DNA of 64,000 bases, taken from assembly GCF_000001735.4 (NCBI RefSeq), contig NC_003076.8, forward strand, positions 7,502,001 through 7,566,000, given 5' to 3'. The first letter of the stretch is position 1, and each line of letters opens with the position of its first letter. Positions 22,645 through 34,327 of this stretch are shown in pieces. The notes beneath the pieces were generated by a model that was not told the origin of the DNA, ran no database searches, and was given only the letters and a program-made list of their open reading frames with translations. The translations under genes and the position numbers were made by a program. The DNA is from Arabidopsis thaliana. Lineage: Eukaryota > Streptophyta > Magnoliopsida > Brassicales > Brassicaceae.

Positions 22645-23922
22645 ATGCAAACCATTTCGCCTGCGTTCTCGTGCGATCTCAAATCCGTAATTCAACCGAA
22701 TCTAACGGCTAAGAAAGCGCGTTACTCTCACGTAAATGGAAAGCGCGTGTCTGTTCGTTGCAGTTACAGGTCTGAGTCGTTTAGCTTCCCTAACGGTGTT
22801 GGCTCAAGCCGAGCCGATTGGCAAAGCTCATGCGCCATCTTAGCCAGTAAAGTAGTTTCGGCTGAGAATTCAAGCTCCGTCGCCGTCGTTAACGGACACA
22901 GTAACGGCTCCGTTGATTTAAGCCTTGTTCCGTCAAAGTCGCAGCACAACGGAAAGCCTGGATTGATTCAGCCGTTAACGATAACAGATCTATCTCCCGC
23001 GCCGTCTCATGGATCTACTCTTCGTGTCGCGTATCAAGGAGTTCCGGGAGCGTACTCCGAAGCGGCCGCCGGAAAAGCTTACCCAAACTCCGAAGCTATT
23101 CCTTGTGATCAATTCGACGTTGCGTTTCAGGCGGTGGAGCTTTGGATCGCCGATCGTGCTGTTCTCCCAGTTGAGAACTCTCTCGGTGGTTCGATTCATA
23201 GAAATTACGATCTTCTCCTCCGTCACCGTCTCCACATCGTCGGAGAAGTTCAGATCCCGGTTCACCACTGTCTCTTAGCTCTTCCCGGAGTTCGTACGGA
23301 TTGCATCACGCGAGTGATTTCGCATCCTCAAGCTCTGGCTCAGACGGAAGGATCGCTCAACAAACTCACTCCAAAAGCAGCGATTGAAGCGTTTCACGAC
23401 ACAGCCGCGGCGGCGGAATACATCGCTGCTAACAACCTCCACGACACGGCGGCGGTAGCGAGCGCAAGAGCAGCTGAGCTCTACGGACTTCAGATTCTCG
23501 CCGACGGGATCCAAGACGACGCAGGAAACGTCACGCGCTTCCTTATGTTGGCGCGTGATCCGATCATTCCCCGTACCGATCGTCCGTTTAAAACGAGTAT
23601 CGTTTTCGCAGCTCAAGAACATAAAGGAACTAGCGTTTTATTCAAAGTGCTTTCCGCGTTTGCGTTTCGAAACATTAGTTTGACGAAAATCGAATCGCGG
23701 CCGCATCAGAATTGTCCCGTTAGAGTCGTAGGCGACGAAAACGTTGGAACATCGAAGCACTTTGAGTACACATTCTACGTCGACTTCGAAGCGTCGATGG
23801 CGGAGGCGCGTGCACAAAACGCGTTAGCGGAGGTGCAAGAGTACACGTCATTCCTCAGGGTGCTGGGAAGTTACCCAATGGATATGACGCCATGGTCCAC
23901 GTTACCTAGCGAAGACGTATGA
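22645..23922 (+). CDS. ADT5: Arogenate dehydratase 5, plastid
   Basis: One intronless frame of 425 residues. The enzyme converts L-arogenate to L-phenylalanine in the plastid, the last step of Phe synthesis feeding protein and phenylpropanoids (lignin, anthocyanin). Residues 1 to about 105 are a Ser/Asn-rich transit peptide. The dehydratase domain spans about 125-305, starting [20 protein letters not shown] and including the catalytic NVTRFLML (TRF at 297-299). The C-terminal ACT regulatory domain is at about 317-410, with the LTKIESRP motif (ESRP at 350-353) that binds Phe. The frame is open further upstream, but the ATG at 22645 follows a TATA box and leader and gives the family length. The coding sequence is clearly GC-richer than its neighbours. 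Intronless ADT3/4/5-type genes are known in Arabidopsis; the neighbourhood supports ADT5 (At5g22630). Confidence 0.95.
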   Translation: MQTISPAFSCDLKSVIQPNLTAKKARYSHVNGKRVSVRCSYRSESFSFPNGVGSSRADWQSSCAILASKVVSAENSSSVAVVNGHSNGSVDLSLVPSKSQHNGKPGLIQPLTITDLSPAPSHGSTLRVAYQGVPGAYSEAAAGKAYPNSEAIPCDQFDVAFQAVELWIADRAVLPVENSLGGSIHRNYDLLLRHRLHIVGEVQIPVHHCLLALPGVRTDCITRVISHPQALAQTEGSLNKLTPKAAIEAFHDTAAAAEYIAANNLHDTAAVASARAAELYGLQILADGIQDDAGNVTRFLMLARDPIIPRTDRPFKTSIVFAAQEHKGTSVLFKVLSAFAFRNISLTKIESRPHQNCPVRVVGDENVGTSKHFEYTFYVDFEASMAEARAQNALAEVQEYTSFLRVLGSYPMDMTPWSTLPSEDV

Positions 23923-26900
23923 CACAATTAAAAAATTTATCTGAATTTTAAATAACATTATGGTAAAATTATCATAAGTAAAATACATGGAAACTAAAGT
24001 AGAATTTGTAGAACTCGTTTTGCATGTGAAGTGGGAGGATAATATTATTTTATTTCTCTTAAACCAAATATTTTGTGTGTATGTATTTGCTACTATTGGA
24101 ACAAGACCGGTTTGTAGTTTGGTTCTGATGATTACAATTGAAGATATTTCTTAAGCTAAGCACATTTTAATTCTCATATTTTTTTCGTAGTAAAAATTAG
24201 AGAACCTAATATATACCTTAATTTGTAACGGAATTTGTTATAGCAGAATCATTAACAATAATCTTTGAAGCTATGCTCTAAGACTCCCCACGTACGTTAA
24301 CCAACAGAACAAGAAAGACTTTCAGATTCTAAACTATAAAGTTATTAAATTACAAGTTATATTACAAAAGTCGAAATTAATGTGTGAACACGAGTTCGGT
24401 TTGATGTTTCTTGCTTTGAAACAAAAGTATAATCATCCATCTGGTCGTGTATATACGTACTATGCCAACTTCCATGAATTTTCACTGATTAGTTTATTAA
24501 AGTTCTCAACTATCTTCAGGAAATTCAGTTCGAGTTGCTAAAGAATTGGGCATATAATTTCCACGAAACTTTGCATTTGATAGATAATTTAACATGACTT
24601 GACTATTTATACTAGATATGTGTAATTTCCCACCTATCTTTTAGGGTCTAAACATTTTTGCATGCCAAAAGAGTTAGGTGTGGTGGAAGCTACCATATGC
24701 TCTTAACATCCATCTTCTAGAATTATAATCTTCGATTGTAAGCCTGAACATTTTCATTTTTATGAGATATTTAAATTTTTAGCAAAACAAAAAATTGGCA
24801 TATGAGTTTCTTTGTACATGTTTCTTAAGCTGTACTTTTAAAGTTGTAGACAATGTTACAATATTTCATGTACAGTTTCTTTATCTTCATGCCGTGGAGT
24901 TATGTTTTTACTTTTTAGGTTGTGCAACACTGAAAAATAAGGGTTCTAATATAAATGGATTCATATTTTAAAATCAATTTTTGTAGCATGTAGAGCGGTA
25001 AGAACTATTAATCAAGCTCAAAATTATGAAAATTTGTATTTGCTGCAATGTTGAAAATATGATCATCATATTAAAATATTATTATTAAGAGGTTCTTATT
25101 AATTCACATTTCCACAAGTAATGTTTATTGTTTTGGCACAATGGTGTCAGATCTTGCGTGGTGTCCTGGTGTCCTAATATCGTACATGTATAAACTATAA
25201 AAGTCTTCCACCGTACTAATTAATTAATGTTTAACTTGTTAATGAGAAGACAAAGTTGCCAACTAAAAGGTAACCAATAACTAATTTAAAAGAGAGTAGT
25301 CTTGGTCATAAGTCATAACTCATAAAAATGAAGATCACGAACTGATTTGAGCATTTAGTGGGTCCTTGATGGTTATCATCGAGATGAAGTGAATCTTGTC
25401 ATGGCGGGTTATTATACTCATAAACACTAATGATATATTTGAAATAGTAGTTAAATTACATTTCATGAGGGACAAATATGATGACGGTATAATTATGTCA
25501 ATTGACCGTAAAGAGTTTGGTGGCAGATAGAACTGGTCGGAAATCTAACATACCAAAGGATTATTACAACCTCGTCATGTTTTTGTTACAACCTTTTAAT
25601 TAATGTTCTTAGTTTATACCCTAAGTTATTACAACCTCGTCATGTTTTTAGTGGTCGTATAGACTTTGTTCTTAGCATTTTAGGTTTCATATTAGTTTGA
25701 TGTAAGCTTGCATTATCATTTCTCAACTACAACTCGAAATTAGATCTAGTTACATTGGGGAAACAAAATTCTACCTGTAAATTATTTAAACCTATTCTTG
25801 GATTTTGACGAAACCAGCATTAATGTTGTCGTCTCTTAAGATATTAGAAATAGGATTAAACACTTCCATCGTCATATTGTTTGAAAGCAACTTGATAATG
25901 ATCACAGACAAAGATGATTAAAAACACTTACATTATCACATATACTAAATTGATGTTATTATAATTAATTATAGAAGGGTTGATTAATTAAGAGAAATGG
26001 CGAAATCAGGAGTGGGGTGGTAGGTGGGAGAAAGAGAGGTCGAGCACACTGTGGTAGTTGGTGAGTGTGTGGGGGAGCCTTGTACTTAGGTTTTGCCGAC
26101 TTCTTTAGATTCCGGTTAAGCTTTTGGTTTTGGTTCCGGTTTAAGTTAGAGATCTTAAATTAGTGATTATACAAGAAATCTCATGTAGTAATATTATTCT
26201 ATTTGTGGTCCAAGATATGGCATAAGATTTAACGAAAGAATTGAATGTTATAATGTGTTGCAAGTAGAAGCTTTTTACGCTTTTAATTAATGTTCTTAGT
26301 TTATACCCTAAAGTTATGAAGACAAATAGCAGCCTAGCCCTCGATGGCTCGATCAATTTTTATCTTATATTTCTCATTGTTCATTGTTATTCCGTTATAT
26401 TTCTAGTATCGCGAAACTGGTTTCAGGTGACAAATTGAAAGTCAAGTGATCAATGAAGAAATATTTGGCTTCAATATGTATTTTCTACGATTTTATTTTC
26501 TTAAGATGTAGCTTATCTAACTACTGCAGAAAAATGTATACACGTAAATCATGTGATGAGCTTTGTTTTCAACGTGAAATATCTCGTTCCAAAAAATAAG
26601 AATTTTATTTTTCCATTATGTTGTAGTTGTTTTCAGACAGCATTTTCCACTCCACTTAAAGAGTTCTCGAACTTATTCAATGATTGGTCATGTGAGGCTG
26701 TGGCATATGGTGATTGACCAATTAATTTAAGCAGTCAGGTCAAGTAAAATAAGTAAATTAAGCACTCCTAAACACACTAATATTGAATCATTTGCGTTAG
26801 TTTTTGTCGTAAATTGTGTACATTTAAAATATGTTTAGATAAATTATTAATTGATATCATCCAAGTGGTAAATCTTTCAGATAGAAATGCTGAGTTCGAC

Positions 26901-27422
26901 GATAATTGAGACGGATCTTTTCTTCAAACGAGATAATCAATCTAATACTATTGATTTTTGTTTATGAGACATCTAAATCTTTCAGACTTGAATTTTCAAA
27001 TATTATTTATAAAAAATAATAATTGGTTGGTGATCAATTGGATCCAGTATAAAGCTGAAGCCTGAAAGTAGACTTTTGTAACGCAATTACTAAATATCAA
27101 ACATTGTATGCATTGGTTTCTTGAAACGGCCCATGTTCTTCAAAGTATTTGATGTTCGGCCCATATAAGATTTGAAAGGTATGGGCCAATGATAATTCAG
27201 ATAATCTACAAGACGCATTTTTAAGCCTTCTTAAACTTACGGGGCAAAAATAAGAAAAACCAAAACAACAGGGGCGAAATACAAATTATCTGCAAATGTT
27301 TTTGTTTCTTCTCAGTGTCTCTAGTTTACACAAAAACCCCAAAACCTCTCTCACAACGCTTATCTGCTCAACAACACTCTTCACCTATCCACTTCTCATC
27401 TCTTCGTTATCCCCTCTCTCTA
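23923..27422. other. Intergenic region between ADT5 and TIC100
   Basis: About 3.5 kb with no supported gene. A segment with core TTTTAATTAATGTTCTTAGT occurs at about 25593-25625 and again at about 26280-26312. ACAACCTCGTCATGTTTTT is repeated at about 25567 and 25630. These suggest remnants of local duplication or a repeated element. The last 300 bases hold the TIC100 promoter. Confidence 0.5.
27127..27190 (+). promoter_or_regulatory. Site II (GGCCCA/TGGGCC) cluster upstream of TIC100
   Basis: Two GGCCCAT and one ATGGGCCAA motif occur within about 60 bases, some 235-295 bases before the TIC100 start. TGGGCC/T elements are bound by TCP factors and are typical of genes for organelle biogenesis and ribosomal proteins. 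Confidence 0.5.
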
Positions 27423-30400
27423 ATGGCTAACGAAGAACTCACTGAGTCACAGCAACAAGAAGACCCAAGTCAACAATTACCCAATGCAGATGAAGAAAAG
27501 GGCTCAGACTCCGACTCAAACTCAGACTCAGACGCATCATCCCAATCCTCCGGCGACGATTTCTACATCTCCGAGTCAGAAAATGAAGCAGAAGGAGACA
27601 ACACAATCTTCAACTACGTAAGACCAAGTGACATACCTCCTGACCCAAACGCAAACCCAGAAACCAACATTCGCCGATTCAATCGAGTCCTCGATGGCAA
27701 ACGAGTGAAGCGTATGCAAGAAGAAGAAGAAGATAAATACACTTTCTATGAAGATCTTTTCGATTTCCCTAGAGACCCAGAACGTTGGAAGGAGCAAGAT
27801 TTAAGAGAGATTTGGGCTGATGGTCCATTGGAGATGACGAAACCTGGTTGGGATCCTGCTTGGGCTGATGAAGATGATTGGGATGTTGTTAACGATGAGA
27901 TTCAAGAAGGTCGAGATCCTGGGATTCAACCTTTTTATGTTCCGTATAGGAAACCTTATCCAGCTATTCCAGATAATCATTATGATATTGAGAATGCTAA
28001 AGGTGTTGTTGAAGAGCTTGATAGGATTGAAGAGTTTCTTCAGTGGGTCAGCTATATTTTTCCTGATGGAAGCTCGTAATGCCTCACATTTCCCTTTTTT
28101 CTTCTCTTTGGTTTTGGTGTCTTGTTTCTGTGAGTTTGGTGTTTGCAAGTTGTGATTTTTAGGTTTTGGGTTTACAGGCTTTGGTGTTTTGTTACCGTGA
28201 GATGCTTTCTAAATCTAGTGACTTTCTTAGTTTGTTGTGTTCTATAAGCTGCAGATTGAATTTTCCATGAAGTTTGGGTTGAAACTTTGTATTCTAAATA
28301 GAGTTTGAATTATGGAAATGAAGGAAATGGCAATGCAGGTTGGATGATAGGGCATTAGAAACTTTCTTGTGACTAAGTTTTATGATCTTCGTCATCTGTT
28401 TGGGTTGCTTAGTGATGAATACTTTCGTCTAGATTCAGTAGCTTCGTATCTCACTATTTTCTCTCTCTTTTGTTTTGGGCTAAAGGTACGAAGGCACAGT
28501 TTGGGATGACTTGGCTCAAGGCAAAGGTGTTTATATTGCTGAAAATGGGCTTGTGAGGTGATATTTCTGTTTTGGAGATTTGCTTGTTTTTTGTTTCTCT
28601 TGGTAATGTCTTACAATTGGTTTTCAATCACCCAATAATTTTTTTGGTGTTGGCTCTGAATTTGAATTGTTAGGTATGAGGGTGAATGGCTTCAGAATGA
28701 CATGGAAGGTCATGGGGTTATCGACGTTGATATTCCTGACATTGAGCCCATACCAGGTTCCAAGTATGATTCTCATTCCTATTAATCTTCCCACGGGATT
28801 TTATGAACATAGTCGTTTGACTAGGATATTGTTCTTTCTGTCTATGTAGGCTTGAAGCTAAGATGCGTGCGGAAGGAAGGATTATCAAGAGAGATTACAT
28901 GACTCCAGAAGACAGAAAGTGGTTGGAAATGGATGTCGAGGATAGTGTTGCACTTACTGATGGGAATTTTCAAGTTCCTTTCTATGAAAACGAAGAATGG
29001 GTCACACAGTTTGGCGAGAAACCGTGAGTCTGCGATGATAAGATTCTTACTAGATGGCTTACTTCCCAACACTAATTTGAACGGTTTTATTTAATATTTT
29101 GATTTACTGACCTCATGAAATATATTGCTGGACTAGGCAATAACTTGATCTAAAAATACAAACAGAAAAATGTCTTTTTAGTTGATTTCCTCTCTATTCC
29201 TTATTCATACATATACATTGTATATTATATGGTTTTCATATCAGGGAGAAAGGTCGGTATCGCTATGCTGGTCAATGGAAGCACAGTCGAATGCATGGGT
29301 GTGGTGTCTATGAAGTTAACGAACGCATCCTATATGTGAGTAGTAAGAAATATTGGTCGTTTACATCATAATTCTATCTAATCTGATCATCATAAAATAG
29401 CTTAGATAGATGGCATCTTTGTACTTCATGAAAGATTTACATTAGTGAATATTCATGTTTCTGACACTAGTTCACATCTTAATGGTAACGCAGGGTAGAT
29501 TCTACTTTGGGGAGCTATTGGAGGAGGAGCATGGCTGTACCGTAGATATTTGTGCGGTAGTTACCCATTTTTGCTCTCTATGATACATATAACTTTCAGC
29601 AAAGAAAGAGGAAGTCGTGATAAATATACTGATGTGAAAACATTTTTCAGCTGCATTCTGGTTTGGCGGAGGTGGCTGCAGCTAAGGCTCGAATGTTTGT
29701 AAACAAACCCGACGGAAGTATTGCCCCTTTTCTTTACCACTTCTTCTGTTTGGTTCTGTGTATTAAGTATAAACCAAGACATATTTTAGGGATTTGTTTG
29801 ATTCCTTTAGATCAGTGCAGGACCCTCTCTAGTAACCATCATTCTGTTTCAAATATATATTTCGCTTTTCTTTCAGGCAATGTCCAGCTTATGAAAGTGA
29901 GGAAGAAAACTGGTCACTTTACAGTAAGGTGTTAGTTTAGTTGAGAGCTCAAAGTGTTTTTGTTTTGTTTGTTTTATGTCTATGCAGTGATTAGGGAAGA
30001 GAGGGGACCATATGGTGATCCTCAACATCCGTATTTTTATGAAGAAGATGATGTGTGGATGGCGCCTGGTTTTATTAACCAATTTTATGAAGTGGGTCAT
30101 TTTCTTATCAAGCTTTTCGAGTTAGTTTTCTGATCACAAAGTTGACAAAACAATCTGTCTTTTTGGTAGGTACCTGAGTATTGGGAAACCTACGTAGGCG
30201 AGGTGGATCAAGAGAGGGAAATGTGGTTGAACTCTTTTTACAAAGCTCCTTTGAGGTTACCAATGCCTGCTGAGCTCGAACATTGGTGGGAAAATGGTAA
30301 TGACCCTTCAAGATTTTAGTCTTACATGGTTGAATGCATTGATGTTCTACTGATTTTTTTCTATATTTTATTTTCTTGATCAGTGGAGGTGACACCGGAG

Positions 30401-31641
30401 TTTGTTTTACTGAACAAAGAACCTGAACCTGATCCAAATGATCCTTCAAAACTTGTCCAGAAGGAGGACCCTGTTATTTTACATACACCAACAGGTCGAA
30501 TAATCAACTATGTAGAGGATGAAAAGCATGGCATTCGACTATTTTGGCAGCCTCCTCTGGAGGAAGGAGAAGAAGTGGATCCTTCAAAAGTTGAGTTTCT
30601 GCCACTTGGGTTCGACGAGTTCTATGGGAAAGAAGTGGTAGTGAAAAAGGAACACCCAATAAAAAGCTTTGTACTTGGAATCGAGAAATCGGTGAAGCCG
30701 ATGCTTGACGGATTAGAGAAATGGACAGAAGAGAAAAAGAAAGCATATGAGGAGAGAAAGGAGATGATACAGCAAGAACTTGAGTTAGTAGAGGCTGAGA
30801 TTTGCTTAGAGGAAGCTATAGAAGATATGGATGAAGAATTGAAGAAGAAAGAACAAGAAGAGGAAAAGAAAACTGAAATGGGTTTAACTGAAGAGGATGA
30901 AGATGTTTTGGTCCCGGTTTATAAAGAAGAGAAAGTTGTCACTGCCAAAGAGAAGATACAAGAGAATAAACAAGAAGAGAAATACAAAGATGATGATGAT
31001 GAGGATGATGACGATGGTGATGATGATGACGATGATGATGATGATGATGATCTTGGGCCATCAAGTTTTGGATCTGCAGACAAGGGAAGGAGGAATTCTC
31101 CTTTTTCTTCATCCTCATTGTCTTTTGCTTCGTGTACCCTCTTTCCTGCGGTAATACTCTCTCTTATTTTTCAGTATAATCTCGGTTTGTCTCGATTAGA
31201 AGAAGTTAGTGTTGATATATGTAAACTTGGCAGGTACAATCAAGACTAGAAAGCTCATTTCTAGCATGGAAGCAACATCGAGCAGAACCATCAAAAGTGA
31301 ACACAGGAATCATCAAAGGTGCTGATACCGCATCAGCTTCAATCCATTTTCCTCCATTGTCGAGTAACAATGCTAGATTGAAGATGGGAAAGGTAGCAAA
31401 CCGAGGTTGTGTCCAGAGAAGCTATGGAAGCTCAAGATCTCAGTCTCAGTTAATGTCTCTATCACGACTACTTTCTTGCAACGCATCATCATCTTCTTCT
31501 CCTCCCGATAGCAGCTCCAGTGAATACCTCAAAGACTCCGGCCTCTGGGAAACACCGGTTGGGGACATGAGCGTGGTTTTGTCGCTGCAAATTCAGACAA
31601 AATGTTCTGATTTGTTTGCTGAGACTCCTGCTGTGTCTTGA
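27423..31641 (+). CDS. TIC100: TIC100 / EMB1211, MORN-repeat subunit of the 1-MDa chloroplast TIC complex
   Basis: Eleven exons: 27423-28075, 28486-28557, 28674-28763, 28850-29023, 29245-29335, 29494-29556, 29651-29717, 29988-30091, 30170-30296, 30384-31150 and 31234-31641. They give 871 residues. An acidic Ser/Asp-rich N-terminus is followed by MORN-type repeats around 219 (YEGTVWDDLAQGKGVY), 243 (YEGEWLQNDMEGHGV) and 337 (YAGQWKHSRMHGCGVYEV). Later come a long charged coiled-coil region (Lys/Glu-rich), a poly-Asp tract at about 682-703 encoded by a GAT repeat, and a Ser-rich C-terminus. TIC100 belongs to the inner-envelope protein import complex with TIC214, TIC56 and TIC20; loss is embryo-lethal (EMB1211). 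The start is the first ATG with a conserved acidic N-terminus. No transit peptide is obvious. Confidence 0.93.
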
Positions 31642-32119
31642 GTCTCTCTTCTTCTGTAGCATTTAGCTCGAGTTCTTATGCACTTCAAGGCTTCTTTTTT
31701 TGGTGGACAAGATCATTTGAATTTTTGTTGTATTATCTAATAAATATTTTACCGAAACTATTTAAACGAAAAAACTGAAGATTTATTTCTGTTTTATTTT
31801 TCATAATCATATGATTTAGAGAATGAGAATCGAATAATCTCAGAATATTTAAGTTAATATTTCATTTATCAATTTAGAATCTTTACCAAATATGCAAATA
31901 ATTTTACATTAACGCAAATATTCCAAAATAAAGGAAGCGTTACGAAATTAAGGGCAAAACGACGCCGTGTAGACTCTCGAAGAACCCTAAAGAGACTTCT
32001 TAAACCTCATTCGATTATAAAATAGCCCCAAACCCACTGCCTCTTTCACTGCAATTTCTCTCTTTCGCTTCTAAAAAAAAACCTAACAACCTCTCTTCTC
32101 TCTTCCTCGTTCAACAACA
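31642..32119. other. TIC100 3' end and HD2B promoter/leader
   Basis: About 100 bases of probable TIC100 3' UTR are followed by an AT-rich stretch. The HD2B promoter side contains ACGACGCCGTGTAG and a telo-box-like AACCCTAA (31982-31989), elements frequent in genes active in dividing cells, then a pyrimidine-rich CTCTCTTTC leader before the ATG. Confidence 0.5.
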
Positions 32120-34054
32120 ATGGAGTTCTGGGGTAAGATTCTTTATTTATTCCTCTTATATCTTCCGTCTACTGTTTCTATTTTCCACGTTCCGAGAATT
32201 TTGATCGATTGTTCATATAAGATCGTATTTAGCTGTATTTCGTGTATATGTTCATACCTTGTTGCCTTTGTAGCTTATTTAGGGTTTAGGTTTCACATAG
32301 AGCTTGGTTTCGGTATCAGCTTTGATTATGTGTAGATGTTTTACAAGTTGATGAGTGACTCATGTTTGATTTCTTTGTATAATGTTATTTAGGAGTTGCG
32401 GTGACACCAAAAAACGCTACTAAGGTGACTCCTGAAGAAGACAGCCTTGTCCACATTTCTCAGGTTATTTTCACACTTCCAAACTGTATAAAGTTTTTAG
32501 GATTTAGCTTAATACAGTCTCTTTATGTTTTGGTTCTCTTTCTTTATGTGTAGGCTTCACTTGACTGCACAGTGAAATCTGGAGAATCTGTGGTTTTGAG
32601 TGTGACTGTTGGTGGGGCTAAACTTGTTATTGGAACACTTTCACAAGACAAGTTCCCTCAGATTAGCTTTGATTTGGTTTTTGATAAAGAGTTTGAGCTT
32701 TCACACAGCGGTACCAAAGCAAATGTTCATTTCATTGGCTACAAATCCCCCAACATCGAGCAATATCCTTTTTTTGATAGATTTGACTAGGTGTTCTTTG
32801 TCTCTATATTTAAGACTGGAAGATACTAGAAGGTTTAGCTACAATGTCTTATTGGTTGTGTATTCCTTAATTCTTGTTGATTGAGTTTCCACGGATGACT
32901 TCACTAGTTCGGATGATGAGGATGTTCCTGAAGCTGTTCCTGCTCCTGCCCCTACTGCTGTTACTGCCAACGGTATGTGTTGTTGATGCTAATATTGTAT
33001 TTGTTTCTTTTATTGAAAAGTTGTTATCTCATATGTCAATTTCTTTTGACATTTCAGGAAATGCTGGAGCAGCTGTTGTCAAGGCTGACACAAAGCCAAA
33101 GGCCAAACCTGCCGAAGTGAAGCCTGCAGAAGAGAAGCCTGAATCAGACGAGGAAGATGAGTCTGATGATGAAGATGAGTCTGAAGAGGATGATGACTCT
33201 GAGAAAGGAGTGAGTTTTTGTAGCTGTTTATGATATCTGTTTTTCTATCTAGAGTACTCATATATACAGTCAGGAGAAGATGAGTAGTTGGTTGATAAAT
33301 TATATGGTGATGTTTTTTTGTAGATGGATGTTGATGAAGATGACTCAGATGATGACGAGGAGGAGGATTCTGAGGATGAAGAAGAGGAGGAGACTCCTAA
33401 GAAGGTAGATACATTGTCTATCAAGCAGTTCTTTGTTTACTTTACTTTTTACATAATTTAATTCTCCTTCTGACCTTAATTGTATCATATGATTTGTGTT
33501 AAAGCCTGAGCCAATCAACAAGAAGAGGCCAAATGAATCTGTATCCAAAACACCCGTCTCTGGAAAGAAGGCAAAACCAGCAGCAGCACCAGCTTCTACT
33601 CCTCAGAAGACAGGTGAAAAGATGAAACTCTCTTTGTTTTTGTTCCTTAGAAGCATTAGATAGTTAAATAATGAGAAAGCTTTCTTAGTAATTTGTTGTA
33701 TACTCTGTTGTATTCTGACGAAAGAGATATCTTCACATTGTGTTGTTGGTACAGAAGAGAAGAAGAAAGGAGGACACACCGCCACACCACACCCAGCTAA
33801 GAAGGGTGGAAAGTCTCCTGTGAATGCTAACCAGAGCCCCAAGTCTGGAGGTCAATCATCCGGTGGTAACAACAACAAGAAGTGAGTTGTCTCTTTCTTT
33901 ATCTTTCTCATAGCCCAAAGATATGAGTGAAAATGTTAATTGGTAATGATGTGTAATGGTATTGTGTGTGTACAGGCCATTCAACTCAGGCAAACAATTT
34001 GGTGGTTCCAACAACAAGGGTTCTAACAAGGGCAAGGGAAAGGGTAGAGCTTAA
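32120..34054 (+). CDS. HDT2: Histone deacetylase HD2B (plant-specific HD2 family)
   Basis: Nine exons: 32120-32132, 32393-32463, 32554-32762, 32893-32972, 33058-33209, 33324-33404, 33505-33613, 33755-33881 and 33976-34054. They give 306 residues. The first exon is 13 bases and encodes the diagnostic MEFWG start. The N-terminal nucleoplasmin-like domain (about 1-95) includes His25 and the Asp68 region regarded as important in HD2 enzymes. A long Glu/Asp-rich region follows (about 98-195), then a Lys/Pro/Gly/Asn-rich tail. The C-terminal C2H2 zinc finger of HD2A/HD2C is absent, as expected for HD2B. The protein acts in nucleolus and nucleus, repressing transcription. Intron 3 (32763-32892) is AT-AC with a U12 donor ATATCCTT. 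Neighbours suggest At5g22650. Confidence 0.95.
32763..32892 (+). other. U12-type AT-AC intron of HD2B
   Basis: The donor is ATATCCTTTT, the U12 consensus. A TTCCTTAA branch-point match lies at 32863-32870 and the intron ends in AC at 32891-32892. No GT-AG solution restores the frame: only this intron joins Gln-Asp-Asp-Phe correctly, in the expected HD2 sequence. Confidence 0.9.
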
Positions 34055-34327
34055 GGACGTGGATCAAGGAGAGGTTTTGGGTTTTCGAGTAGATGATGAA
34101 AACACTTGGAAGTGTGGTTTTGGATTTTTATCTTATTTTATTAGTATAACTTGTTATCGGATGAGCTATTTTGAGTATTTGCAATTTCTACTTTCCTATG
34201 TAATTCAGTATATGAATATTTGCTGAAATGAGAAAGAAGACTCGAATTGCAAACACAAATTGAGTTTATTACTTATAGAGTATAAACACCAAAATTGATG
34301 CATAATAGCCAAATCAAATTACCAAGC

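Noticed and set aside
22990..23622. Minus-strand frames opposite ADT5
   Set aside because: Shadows caused by the GC-rich codon use of ADT5.
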